Shown here: positions 27,165-35,600 of the stretch, piece after piece
Numbering within the stretch: position 1 is the stretch's first letter
How the letters are laid out: every line of letters starts with the position of its first letter
Assembly (NCBI GenBank): GCA_965227945.1
Contig: CBDDGQ010000006.1
Span: 2,480,001-2,544,000, forward strand
From: Azorhizobium sp965227945
GTDB lineage: Bacteria > Pseudomonadota > Alphaproteobacteria > Rhizobiales > Xanthobacteraceae
Length of the DNA stretch: 64,000 nt
Direction: 5' to 3'
Translations under genes and position numbers: made by a program
The notes under the pieces: generated by a model
The model's database searches: none
The model's input: the letters and a program-made list of their open reading frames with translations, nothing else
What the model was told of the DNA's origin: nothing

Positions 27165-28856
27165 TTAGGGCGCGTCGCGGAAGCCGTTGGTGATGGGGTA
27201 GCGCCGGTCGCGGCCGAAGTTGCGGGTGGTGACCTTCACGCCCGGAGCGGCCTGTCGGCGCTTGTATTCGGCCAAATTCAGCATCCGCTCCACCCGGCGT
27301 ACCAAGGTCAGATCGAAGCCGTCCGCCACCAATTGGGCCACGGGGGTCTCCGATTCCACGAGGCGGGCCAGGATCGCGTCCAGCACCTCGTAGGGGGGGA
27401 GGGAATCCTGGTCGGTCTGGTTCTCGCGCAGTTCCGCCGTGGGGGGCTTGTCGATGAGCCGGTCGGGGATCACCTCGCCGTCGGGACCGAGCGCCCCCAC
27501 CGGCTTCCAGCGATTGCGCAAGCGGGACAGGCGGAGCACCTCTGTTTTGTAGAGATCCTTGATGGGATTGTAGCCGCCGTTCATGTCGCCATAGAGCGTG
27601 GCGTATCCGGTGGACATTTCCGACTTGTTGCCCGTGGTCACCACCATGGAGCCGAACTTGTTCGACACCGACATCAGCAGCGTGCCGCGCACCCGCGACT
27701 GCAGATTCTCTTCGGTGACGTCCCGTTGGCGCTCGGCGAACAAGGGCGCCAGCATGCCTTCAAACGCTTCCACGGCCGGGGCGATGGGCAAGGTGTCGTA
27801 GCGCACGCCCAGGCGCTGGGCGACATCCGCGGCATCCGACAGGCTGTCGCTGGAGGTGAAGCGATAGGGCATCATGATGCAGTGGACCCGGTCGGCCCCC
27901 AGCGCATCCACCGCCATGGCGGCGCAGATGGCGCTGTCGATGCCGCCGGAGAGGCCCAGGACCACCCCCGGAAAGCGGTTCTTGTTGACGTAATCCTTCA
28001 GCCCCAGCACGCAGGCCGCGTAGTCCGCCTCATCGCCGTCCACGCGGTCGGCGAGGGGCGCCTCCAGGCACTTCCAGCCATTGACGAAACGCTCCCACAC
28101 CGTCACCCGCACCCGCTCGGCAAAGCCGGGCAGCTGCATGGCCAGCGTGCGGTCGGCGTTCAGGGCAAAGGAGGCGCCGTCGAACACCAATTCGTCCTGC
28201 CCGCCCACCTGGTTCACATAGAGCAGCGGCAGCCCGCTCTCCACCACGCGGGCCACCACGATGTTGGCGCGCTCGTCATAGACCGAGCGGCGATAGGGCG
28301 AGCCATTGGGCACGATCAGCAGTTCGGCGCCGGTTTCCGCCAGGCATTCCACCACGTCCGGGCCCCAGATGTCCTCGCACACGGGAACGCCCAGCCGCAC
28401 CCCTTTGAAGGCAATCGGGCCGGGGAGGGGACCGGGGACGAAGACCCGCTTCTCGTCGAACACGCCGTAATTGGGCAGGTCCACCTTGAAGCGGCGGGCG
28501 GCGATGCGCCCGCCTTCCAGCAGAAACACGCCGTTGTGGAGCTTGCCGTCCTCCACCCAGGGCGATCCCACCAGGAGCGCGGGGCCACTGGTGCTTTCAG
28601 AGGCCAGCTCCTCCAGTGCCGCACGGCAGGCTTGCTGGAAGGCCGGCTTCAGCACCAGGTCCTCCGGCGGGTAGCCGGACAGGAACAGTTCGGAGAAGAC
28701 CAGCAGATCGGCGCCCTGGAGGGCGGCCTCATCGCGGGCGAGGCGCACTTTGTCCGCATTGCCTGCCACATCCCCCACCAGGGGATTGAGCTGGGCCACG
28801 GCGATGCGCAACTGGTCGACGGGGGCGGCGGCGGAGTCGGAGTGAGAAGCGGTCAT
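27165..28856 (-). CDS. nadE: glutamine-dependent NAD(+) synthetase
   Basis: A 563-residue two-domain enzyme that amidates nicotinic acid adenine dinucleotide to NAD with glutamine as nitrogen donor. Residues about 15-270 form a nitrilase-like glutaminase with the Glu-Lys-Cys triad in VFSELFLSGYPPED, RRFKVDLPNYGVFDE and LGVPVCEDIWGPD. Residues about 280-560 form the ATP-dependent synthetase: LGLSGGIDSAICAAMAVDAL is the PP-loop, then TTGNKSEMSTGYATLYGDMN and NPIKDLYKTEV. Both halves look intact, and the C-terminal RRQAAPGVKVTTRNFGRDRR matches the family end. The gene has no partner on the same strand; 277 bases without a recognised gene separate it from the HD-GYP gene. Confidence 0.97.
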   Translation of the reverse strand: MTASHSDSAAAPVDQLRIAVAQLNPLVGDVAGNADKVRLARDEAALQGADLLVFSELFLSGYPPEDLVLKPAFQQACRAALEELASESTSGPALLVGSPWVEDGKLHNGVFLLEGGRIAARRFKVDLPNYGVFDEKRVFVPGPLPGPIAFKGVRLGVPVCEDIWGPDVVECLAETGAELLIVPNGSPYRRSVYDERANIVVARVVESGLPLLYVNQVGGQDELVFDGASFALNADRTLAMQLPGFAERVRVTVWERFVNGWKCLEAPLADRVDGDEADYAACVLGLKDYVNKNRFPGVVLGLSGGIDSAICAAMAVDALGADRVHCIMMPYRFTSSDSLSDAADVAQRLGVRYDTLPIAPAVEAFEGMLAPLFAERQRDVTEENLQSRVRGTLLMSVSNKFGSMVVTTGNKSEMSTGYATLYGDMNGGYNPIKDLYKTEVLRLSRLRNRWKPVGALGPDGEVIPDRLIDKPPTAELRENQTDQDSLPPYEVLDAILARLVESETPVAQLVADGFDLTLVRRVERMLNLAEYKRRQAAPGVKVTTRNFGRDRRYPITNGFRDAP

Positions 28857-29133
28857 GGCGCCCCAGGAGAAAATGGTGGTTCAGATGTAACCATGCCCGT
28901 CGCCTGCCGCAATGCACGCCGGCCGTCCCGAGGCTGCGCCATCCCCGGGGGCGCACCGTCACGCAGGGGGCTTTATGATCCCGCCGGCCCTCTCACGCGT
29001 ATGTCCAAAGGACAGCCCTGGCTCGGCCGCCGCGCCCCCAGTGTGGGAACTTCGCGGTCGCGGCAGCGATCCTCGGGATATGTAAGTGTGCGAGAGCCGC
29101 CACCTGCGGGTGGGGCGGCACGAGGTCAATGCA

Positions 29134-30600
29134 ATGGAAGCCAATACCGGCGGATCGCGCGAGACGCGCGATCACGCCCAGGGCCCGCACGACGCGGACG
29201 CGCAGGGCACCGATCTGCCCCTGGCGTCGTCAGAGCGCGACCAGGAGATCCTCTTGGCGGACCTGCTGGGGGCGCTCAGCTATGCGCTCGACCTGACCGA
29301 AGGCCAAGCGGCGGGCCATTGCATGCGGTGCTGCTGGATTGGCGTCAACGTGGGCGACGAACTCGGCCTCGCCGGAGCGGATCTGGCCGATCTGTCCTAT
29401 ACGCTGATCCTGAAAGACCTCGGCTGCAGCTCCAACGCGGCGCGGATCTGTGAACTCTATCTGGCGGACGATCACGCCATCAAATCCAGTTCGAAGCATC
29501 TGGATGGCAGCCTGCGTCAGGCCCTGGGCTTCGTCCTGAGCCACACCGGCCTGCAGGCGGCGCCGGCGGATCGCTTCCGGGCGATTGTGCGTCTGGTGCA
29601 GAGCGGCAAACGTCTCACCCGCGAATTGATCGAGACCCGATGCGATCGCGGCGGCGACATTGCCCGGCGGATGCGCTTTTCACCCGCGGTGGTGCAGGGG
29701 ATCCGCGGCCTGGACGAGCATTGGGACGGGGGTGGCAAGCCCCAGGGCCTGCACGGCGAGGCCATTCCCCTTTACGCCCGCATCGCGCTGCTGGCGCAGG
29801 TCGCGGATGTGTTCTTCACCTCCGGCGGTGCCCCGGCTGCCGTCCAGGAGGTGGTCAGCCGGGCGGGGACCTGGTTCGATCGCCGGGTGGTGGCGGCGTT
29901 CGAACGGGCCCGCGTGCGGCCCGGCTTCTGGGAGGTGCTGGGCGGCAGTACGCTGCACCGGGACCTCGCCGGGCTGGTGCCACAGCATGCGCGCGTGGTG
30001 GTGGACGACGCCTATCTGGACGACATTGCCGCCGCCTTCGCACAAGTCATCGATGCCAAAAGCCCGTTCACCGCAGGCCATAGCCAGCGGGTGACCGATG
30101 TGGCGGACGATATTGCCAGCCAGCTGGGCCTTTCGCCCAGGCGTCGCCGCTGGCTCCGGCGGGCCGCCTTGCTGCACGATATCGGCAAACTCGGGGTGAG
30201 CAACACCATCCTCGACAAGGCGGGACCTCTGGATGCAGAGGAATGGGCGGCGGTGCGGCGGCATCCGGCCCTGTCGGAGATGATCCTGGCGCGGATCGGT
30301 CCGTTCCGCGACCTGGCCGCCATCGCGGGCGCGCATCACGAGCGGCTGGATGGCACCGGCTATCCGCGCGGGTTGCCCGCCGACGCCATTGGCCTGGAGA
30401 CCCGCATCATCACAACAGCGGACATCTTCGATGCCCTGACGGCGACGCGCCCCTATCGCGCCGCCATGTCCGATGCGGACGCCTTGCGCATCATGGACGA
30501 CATGAGCGGCACCGCGCTCGACCCGGCCTGCCTGGCCGCGCTGAAGGCGGCCCTGCGTGGACGCGAGGGCGGGCTGACGCGGGTTCCGTCTCCGCGGTGA
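29134..30600 (+). CDS. HD-GYP domain protein with a second, degenerate HD-GYP-like domain
   Basis: A 488-residue protein with two related halves. The C-terminal half (about residues 305-475) is a canonical HD-GYP cyclic-di-GMP phosphodiesterase: HSQRVTDVADDIA, LLHDIGKLGVSN, the AGAHHERLDGTGYPRGLPAD metal and GYP loop, and TADIFDALTATRPYR. The N-terminal half (about 30-265) keeps the outline, with HWDGGGKPQGLHGEAIPLYA and ALLAQVADVFF, but lacks the HD metal ligands and is probably a sensing or dimerising domain. No signal peptide or membrane helix is seen, so it is cytoplasmic. ATG at 29134 follows GAGG at a workable distance. It would lower c-di-GMP, opposing the GGDEF half of the protein at 60.7 kb. 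Confidence 0.88.
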   Translation: MEANTGGSRETRDHAQGPHDADAQGTDLPLASSERDQEILLADLLGALSYALDLTEGQAAGHCMRCCWIGVNVGDELGLAGADLADLSYTLILKDLGCSSNAARICELYLADDHAIKSSSKHLDGSLRQALGFVLSHTGLQAAPADRFRAIVRLVQSGKRLTRELIETRCDRGGDIARRMRFSPAVVQGIRGLDEHWDGGGKPQGLHGEAIPLYARIALLAQVADVFFTSGGAPAAVQEVVSRAGTWFDRRVVAAFERARVRPGFWEVLGGSTLHRDLAGLVPQHARVVVDDAYLDDIAAAFAQVIDAKSPFTAGHSQRVTDVADDIASQLGLSPRRRRWLRRAALLHDIGKLGVSNTILDKAGPLDAEEWAAVRRHPALSEMILARIGPFRDLAAIAGAHHERLDGTGYPRGLPADAIGLETRIITTADIFDALTATRPYRAAMSDADALRIMDDMSGTALDPACLAALKAALRGREGGLTRVPSPR

Positions 30601-30716
30601 CGTCCAAGCTCGATGGGGCTTCCTCACGGGAATGTGGGGTGACATGGGCCTGCGGACCCTCGCTCCGGCTCCGGCGCCGTGCCACTCTCCCGCGCCCTTA
30701 CTTGCAGGAGGTTTCC

Positions 30717-31613
30717 ATGGCTTCGTCCCCCACGCCGCCCGCTCCGTCGCACACGCTGGAAGGACTCGATGGCCTGGTGCGGGAGCCTTTCTCCCGCCGC
30801 GGCTTCGTGATGACCTCGCTGATCACTGGCTTCACCCTGGCCACCACCACGGTGATGGCGCAGGCGATCTCCACCGACGCCACCGGGCTGGTGGCGGGCG
30901 ACGTGCAGATTCCCACCAGCGACGGCAACATGCCCGGCTATCGGGCCATGCCCGACGGCAAGGGGCCGTTTCCCCTGGTGATCGTCATCGAGGAAATCTT
31001 CGGCGTTCACGAATACATCAAGGACACTTGCCGTCGTCTGGCCAAGCTTGGCTATTGCGCGGTGGCACCCGAGCTGTATGCGCGCCAGGGCGATCTGACC
31101 AAGATGACCGACGTGCAGCAGATCGTGCGCGACGTCATTTCAAAAAAGCCCGACGCCGAACTGGTGTCCGACGTCGATGCCGCCGTGGCCTGGGCGGTCA
31201 AGAGCTCCAATGCGGATGAAAGCCGCCTGGGCGTCACCGGCTTCTGCCGGGGGGGACGCGCGGTGTGGCTCTATGCGGCGCACAATCCCAAGGTGAAGGC
31301 GGCTGTGGCTTGGTACGGCCCGCTGGGCGGCCAGCGCAACGACATCCAGCCCAAGACCGCCGCCGACGTGGCGGGCGACATCAAGGCGCCGGTCCTCGGC
31401 CTCTATGGCGGGGCCGATACGGGCATCCCGGTGGCCGATGTGGAAAAGCAGCGCGACACCGCCAAGGCGGCGGGCAAGACGGTGGAAATCGTCATCTATC
31501 CGGACACCCCGCACGCCTTCCATGCGGATTATCGGCCCAGCTACCGCAAGGAAGCGGCCGAGGACGGCTGGAAGCGCATGCTGGCCTGGTTCAAGCAGTA
31601 CGGCGTGTCCTGA
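30717..31613 (+). CDS. dienelactone hydrolase family protein with Tat-type signal
   Basis: A 298-residue alpha/beta hydrolase. After a short leader, SRRGFVMTSLITGFTLATTT resembles a twin-arginine export signal. The mature part carries the dienelactone hydrolase triad: Cys in VTGFCRGGRAVWLYA, Asp in LGLYGGADTGIPV and His in YPDTPHAFHADY; VIEEIFGVHEYIKD supplies the Glu and is typical of the family. Some members open the lactone ring in aromatic degradation, but many periplasmic ones have unknown substrates, and no aromatic pathway genes are nearby. The ATG at 30717 has AGGAGG five bases upstream. Following the stop is a 151-base gap holding a palindromic repeat. Confidence 0.88.
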   Translation: MASSPTPPAPSHTLEGLDGLVREPFSRRGFVMTSLITGFTLATTTVMAQAISTDATGLVAGDVQIPTSDGNMPGYRAMPDGKGPFPLVIVIEEIFGVHEYIKDTCRRLAKLGYCAVAPELYARQGDLTKMTDVQQIVRDVISKKPDAELVSDVDAAVAWAVKSSNADESRLGVTGFCRGGRAVWLYAAHNPKVKAAVAWYGPLGGQRNDIQPKTAADVAGDIKAPVLGLYGGADTGIPVADVEKQRDTAKAAGKTVEIVIYPDTPHAFHADYRPSYRKEAAEDGWKRMLAWFKQYGVS

Positions 31614-31667
31614 CGGCTCGATGAGCCATCCGGCGCCGCGGCCCGATGGGGTCGCGGCGCTGCTTCA

Positions 31668-31711
31668 GCATTTTCGAGCGAAGTGGATCCCGGTTCGCGT
31701 GAAGAAAATGC
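31668..31711. repeat. REP-like intergenic palindrome
   Basis: GCATTTTC (31668-31675) and GAAAATGC (31704-31711) form a perfect outer stem; GCGAA (31678-31682) and TTCGC (31694-31698) form an inner stem. The sequence resembles dispersed intergenic palindromes I recall from Hyphomicrobiales genomes. It sits between convergent genes and could double as a terminator. Confidence 0.6.
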
Positions 31712-31764
31712 GACAAAACAGAGAGATAGAGACTTTCGCCGGTTCGAAGAAACGGGGAAATGCT

Positions 31765-32655
31765 CTAGCCTTCGCTGGCCGCCGCCGCCTCGCTGGCCGA
31801 CTGGGCCATCAGGGCCATCTGAGCGGCAAACCAGCCTTCCACCAAAGCGATCAGTGAAGCGCCCACGTGCAGCCCGCGCCCGCTGCTGCCGGTGGCCTGC
31901 AGGAAGCCCGCGGCCTGCGCGTTGCGCATCAGGTTGGCCATGTGGCTGCGGGACACGCCGAAGCGGCGTGCGGCCGCATCATGCGGCAAGTCCACCACCC
32001 CGGGCACCGCGTGCCCGTCTTGCGTCGGCAGTTGCAGAAACAGCGTCAGCAACACCATGTAGCCGGCGTCCATGGCGGTGAAGGTGCTCAGCTGGGGGAA
32101 GGCATCGGGCAATCGCGCGCCCCGCAGGAAATAGCCTCCGGCCGCCCGGTGAAAGGCTTCCAGAAATGCCGGATCGCGGCCCAAGCGGGCGCTATAGTCG
32201 GCGCCTGGCAGGAGTGTATCGATCACCTTCAGCTGGATGGCCGTAAACAGGCGGACGTGACCCATCATGCGCGCGGTCGGCACCAGCACCTTGGCGCGTT
32301 TCGCGCCGGACCCCGTGTCCGCGGTGACGAACCCCGCCAGACGCATGAGTGCCAGAAACGCCATCACCCGGCCGGGGCTGGCAACCCCGTGCGCCGCGCA
32401 GACCGCCCGCAGGCGGGTCAGCGTGAGGCCATCCCCGGGCACCGCCGGGTCCCGGTTGAGATGCAGTTGCAGCGCCAGGCTGGAGATTAGGAAGCGGCCC
32501 TCTTCATTGATCATCTTGTTGAGCACCGGCGTGCCGCGATAGATGCGCACCATGTTCATCGCATAGGCGCGCAATGCGGGCTGGAAGGCCTCAAGCCGGC
32601 GAATATCTTTCGCACGCAGTAGAAATGTTTCGAGTTCGGTATTATGGTCCAGCAT
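31765..32655 (-). CDS. putative winged-helix DNA-binding protein
   Basis: A 296-residue protein I cannot place in a named family. The C-terminal region HDAAARRFGVSRSHMANLMR followed by NAQAAGFLQATGSSGRG looks like a helix-turn-helix with a wing. An earlier region (LTRLRAVCAAHGVASPGRVM, MRLAGFVTADTGSG, VLVPTARM) looks like a second winged helix, so the protein may hold two such modules around a central helical part. No signal or membrane helix. ATG at 32655 was preferred; the frame extends 26 codons upstream into the AT-rich intergenic repeats. It is divergent from the carbonic anhydrase across 195 bases containing direct repeats, suggesting autoregulation or control of that gene (inference). 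Confidence 0.7.
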   Translation of the reverse strand: MLDHNTELETFLLRAKDIRRLEAFQPALRAYAMNMVRIYRGTPVLNKMINEEGRFLISSLALQLHLNRDPAVPGDGLTLTRLRAVCAAHGVASPGRVMAFLALMRLAGFVTADTGSGAKRAKVLVPTARMMGHVRLFTAIQLKVIDTLLPGADYSARLGRDPAFLEAFHRAAGGYFLRGARLPDAFPQLSTFTAMDAGYMVLLTLFLQLPTQDGHAVPGVVDLPHDAAARRFGVSRSHMANLMRNAQAAGFLQATGSSGRGLHVGASLIALVEGWFAAQMALMAQSASEAAAASEG

Positions 32656-32664
32656 GTGGCGTGA

Positions 32665-32744
32665 TCCGAAAGACCTAATCGGAAGAACTGGTCGGAAAGA
32701 CTTTGGATCCAGATTTTGACAAAATTTGACCACGTCCGAAACAC
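32665..32744. promoter_or_regulatory. imperfect direct repeats TCsGAAAGAC in divergent intergenic region
   Basis: Four related decamers occur: TCCGAAAGAC (32665), TCGGAAGAAC (32679), TCGGAAAGAC (32692) and TCCGAAACAC (32735). The first three are spaced 14 and 13 bases apart, and the array begins ten bases upstream of the winged-helix gene's start codon. The stretch is AT-richer than its surroundings (TTTTGACAAAATTTGAC). This could be an operator bound in series. Confidence 0.4.
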
Positions 32745-32850
32745 GTATTCCCGCCGGATGCGTTCTTGGTCATACAGGACCGACAAAGACTTCCGTTTGC
32801 ACAACTAAGACGCGTCATAGGCGGGGCGATTCAATCTTCGGGAGATGCTC

Positions 32851-33597
32851 ATGTGTGATGTTTGCGCTTCGGGCAGCGGCGTTTCACGCCGTCGGTTTCT
32901 TGGATCCAGCTTGGCCGTCGCCGGGCTGGCGGCGAGCGGTGCCTTGGGCGCGCTGGCTCTTCCCTCACGCGCCGCGTGGGCGGAGGCCAGCCCCAACCCC
33001 AACGCCATCGCCCCCGAGGCGGCGTTGAAGCGTCTCCAGGATGGGAACGCCCGCTACGCGGCCAACAAGCCCAAGCATCGGGACTTCTCCGCCGGCCGTG
33101 CCGCCCGGGCCTCGGCGCAATATCCCTTTGCGGCGATCGTCAGCTGTGCGGATTCCCGTGTGGCGCCGGAATTCGCTTTCGACGAGGGGCCGGGCGAACT
33201 GTTCGTGTGCCGGGTGGCGGGCAATTTCGTCAATGACGACGGCTTGGCCAGCCTGGAATACGGGGTTCAGTTCCTGGGCGTTCCGCTCATCATGGTGCTG
33301 GGTCATTCCAATTGCGGGGCGATCAAGGCGACCATCAAGGTGGTGCAGGAGAATGTCAGCCTGCCCGGACATCTGCCGGAACTGGTCAATGCCCTGAAGC
33401 CGGGGATCCAGACGGCCATCGCGCAGAAGCCGAAGGATCTGGTGGAGGCCGCCACCATCGAGAACGTCCGCTACAATGCCAAGCGCCTGCAAACGGCCAC
33501 CCCGATCCTGGCGCAGGCGGTGACGGACAAGAAGATCCTCGTGGTGGGCGGGGTCTATGACATCGGTACCGGCAAGGTGAATCTCATCGACCTGTGA
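32851..33597 (+). CDS. beta-class carbonic anhydrase with Tat signal
   Basis: A 248-residue enzyme interconverting CO2 and bicarbonate. The N-terminal VSRRRFLGSSLAVAGLAAS is a twin-arginine signal, so it is expected to be folded in the cytoplasm and exported. Zinc ligands of the beta class are visible: Cys in IVSCADSRVAPE (with the Asp-Arg dyad) and His and Cys in VLGHSNCGAIKA. The end KILVVGGVYDIGTGKVNLI is the usual last strand. The ATG at 32851 lies six bases after GGGAG; the ATG at 32845 abuts it and is less likely. Periplasmic beta-class enzymes may feed CO2 capture or pH control. The gene converges on cysA. Confidence 0.93.
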   Translation: MCDVCASGSGVSRRRFLGSSLAVAGLAASGALGALALPSRAAWAEASPNPNAIAPEAALKRLQDGNARYAANKPKHRDFSAGRAARASAQYPFAAIVSCADSRVAPEFAFDEGPGELFVCRVAGNFVNDDGLASLEYGVQFLGVPLIMVLGHSNCGAIKATIKVVQENVSLPGHLPELVNALKPGIQTAIAQKPKDLVEAATIENVRYNAKRLQTATPILAQAVTDKKILVVGGVYDIGTGKVNLIDL

Positions 33598-33658
33598 GCG
33601 GTCGGCGCTTCTCTCGACGCCCCCGCCTACGTCCAGGCGCGGCTCCTCCCGGAGAGGA

Positions 33659-34708
33659 TCACGCCTGGGCGCTGAACACCCGGTAGCGGCGCGGCACCAG
33701 GCCGACCCGCTCTCCCGGGGGCAAATGCTGCTGATGCGGCACCGCCGCCTCTACGATGATGGATCCGTCAACGCCGGCGATCTCGATGTCCGCTCGGCGG
33801 ATCGGCCCGAAGGTGCGCACCGCCAGCACCCGCCCGGAGAAGGGGGCTTCGTCAGGATCGGCAAAGTCCACATCGTGAGGACGCGCCAGGAGACGGGCGG
33901 GGCCATCGGTCGTCCCCTGGCTGTCCAGGGTCAGCAGGCGATCCCCCGCGAACAATTGGCCGGCGCGCACATGGGTGGGCAAAGCCAGGGTTTCGCCGAT
34001 GAAATCATGCACGAAGGCGGTGGCCGGGCTGTCATAGACCTCGGCGGGGGTGCCCACCTGCTCGATCTTGCCGTGGCCCATGACCACCACCCGGTCCGCC
34101 AGTTCCAGGGCTTCTTCCTGGTCGTGGGTGACCAGCAGCGAGGTGACCGGCAGCTCTTCATGCAGATTGCGCAGCCAGCGGCGCAATTCCTTGCGCACCT
34201 TGGCATCCAGTGCGCCGAACGGCTCGTCCAGCAGCAGCACGCGCGGCGATATGGCGAGCGCCCGTGCCAGCGCCACCCGCTGGCGCTGGCCGCCGGAGAG
34301 CTGGCCGGGATAGCGATCCGCCAGCGAAGCAATCTGCACCAGATCCAGCAATTCGCCCACCCGTGCCCGGATGGCGGCGTCGGGCACCTTGTCGGCCCCG
34401 GTGCGGACCCGCAGGCCGAAGGCCACGTTCTCGAACACGTTCATGTGCCGGAACAGCGCATAATGCTGGAACACGAAGCCAACGTTGCGCTCGCGCACCG
34501 AGCGGTCGAGGGCATCCTGGCCATCAAAGCGCACCTCGCCCGTATCGGGCCAGTCGAGGCCGGCGATGATGCGCAGCAAGGTGGTCTTACCGGAGCCGGA
34601 GGGGCCCAGCAGGGCCACCAGTTCGCCGGAGCGCACGTGCAGATTGACGTTGTCCAGAGCGGCGAAGGACTTGAAGCGCTTGGAGACGCCGACGACATCG
34701 ATGGTCAT
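33659..34708 (-). CDS. cysA: sulfate/thiosulfate ABC transporter ATP-binding protein
   Basis: A 349-residue ATPase of the sulfate importer. Walker A is LLGPSGSGKTTLLRIIAG, the signature LSGGQRQRVALARAL and Walker B LLLDEPFGALDAKVRKEL with the H-loop VTHDQEEALELADR. FVFQHYALFRHMNVFENVAF is the Q-loop segment typical of CysA. A C-terminal regulatory domain (about residues 240-349) contains ARPHDVDF. It is the last gene of the sbp-cysT-cysW-cysA unit, separated from cysW by one base, and energises uptake through CysTW. Confidence 0.97.
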   Translation of the reverse strand: MTIDVVGVSKRFKSFAALDNVNLHVRSGELVALLGPSGSGKTTLLRIIAGLDWPDTGEVRFDGQDALDRSVRERNVGFVFQHYALFRHMNVFENVAFGLRVRTGADKVPDAAIRARVGELLDLVQIASLADRYPGQLSGGQRQRVALARALAISPRVLLLDEPFGALDAKVRKELRRWLRNLHEELPVTSLLVTHDQEEALELADRVVVMGHGKIEQVGTPAEVYDSPATAFVHDFIGETLALPTHVRAGQLFAGDRLLTLDSQGTTDGPARLLARPHDVDFADPDEAPFSGRVLAVRTFGPIRRADIEIAGVDGSIIVEAAVPHQQHLPPGERVGLVPRRYRVFSAQA

Positions 34709-34709
34709 C

Positions 34710-35600
34710 TCAATGCTCCTGGCTGAGGCGGTGTTCGAGGATGGTCTTGGCGAACAACGTCACCAAGGCGAGGAGCGCCAGTAGCGAAGCCACCGCGAAC
34801 GACGCGGCAAACTGGTACTCGTTATAAAGAATTTCGATCTGCAGCGGCATGGTGTTGGTGAGGCCGCGGATATGGCCCGACACCACCGAGACCGCGCCGA
34901 ACTCGCCCATGGCGCGGGCGTTGCAGAGCAGCACGCCATAAAGCAGGGCCCATTTCACATTGGGCAAGGTCACCCGGAAGAAGGTGGACAGGCCCGAGGC
35001 GCCGAGCGAAATGGCAGCTTCTTCCTCCGCCGTGCCCTGCTCCTGCATCAGCGGGATGAGTTCGCGCGCCACGAACGGGAAGGTGACGAACACGGTGGCC
35101 AGCACGATGCCCGGCAGCGCGAACACGATCTTGATGTCATAGGCCTGCAGGAAGGGACCCAGCAGGCCCTGGCTGCCGAACAGCAGCACGAAGACCAGAC
35201 CGGCCACCACGGGGGAGACCGAGAACGGCAGGTCGATCAGGGTGATCAGAAAGCTCTTGCCCCAGAATTCGAACTTGGCGATGGCCCAGGAGGCCACCAG
35301 CCCGAACACCAGGTTGAGGCCGACCGAAATGGCGGCCACCACCAGCGTCAATTCGATGGCGGCGATGGCATCGGGATCGGTGAGCGCCGCCGCATAGGTG
35401 GCCCAGCCCTTGGCGAAGGCCTGGACGAACACCAGTAGCAGTGGCAGGCCGATGACCAGCGCCAGGAAGGTGAGGGCCACCGCGATGATGGCGATGCGGA
35501 CCAGCCGCGGTTCCGTATGCACCGGCGGCGCCTGGCGGATCACCCGGGCCGGCTGGGCGGCGGCAGGCGCAGGAGCGGGGGCAAGATCGGCCACGCTCAT
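34710..35600 (-). CDS. cysW: sulfate ABC transporter permease CysW
   Basis: A 296-residue inner-membrane subunit with about six helices after a 40-residue Ala/Pro-rich cytoplasmic leader (APAPAPAAAQPARVIRQAPP). The cytoplasmic coupling loop EEEAAISLGASGLSTFFRVT with LPNVKWALLYG matches the EAA motif of binding-protein-dependent permeases, and GEFGAVSVVSGHIRGLTNTM is a CysW hallmark. ATG at 35600 overlaps the cysT stop codon by three bases (ATGA junction), so the two permease genes are translationally coupled. It pairs with CysT to form the channel. Confidence 0.96.
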   Translation of the reverse strand: MSVADLAPAPAPAAAQPARVIRQAPPVHTEPRLVRIAIIAVALTFLALVIGLPLLLVFVQAFAKGWATYAAALTDPDAIAAIELTLVVAAISVGLNLVFGLVASWAIAKFEFWGKSFLITLIDLPFSVSPVVAGLVFVLLFGSQGLLGPFLQAYDIKIVFALPGIVLATVFVTFPFVARELIPLMQEQGTAEEEAAISLGASGLSTFFRVTLPNVKWALLYGVLLCNARAMGEFGAVSVVSGHIRGLTNTMPLQIEILYNEYQFAASFAVASLLALLALVTLFAKTILEHRLSQEH

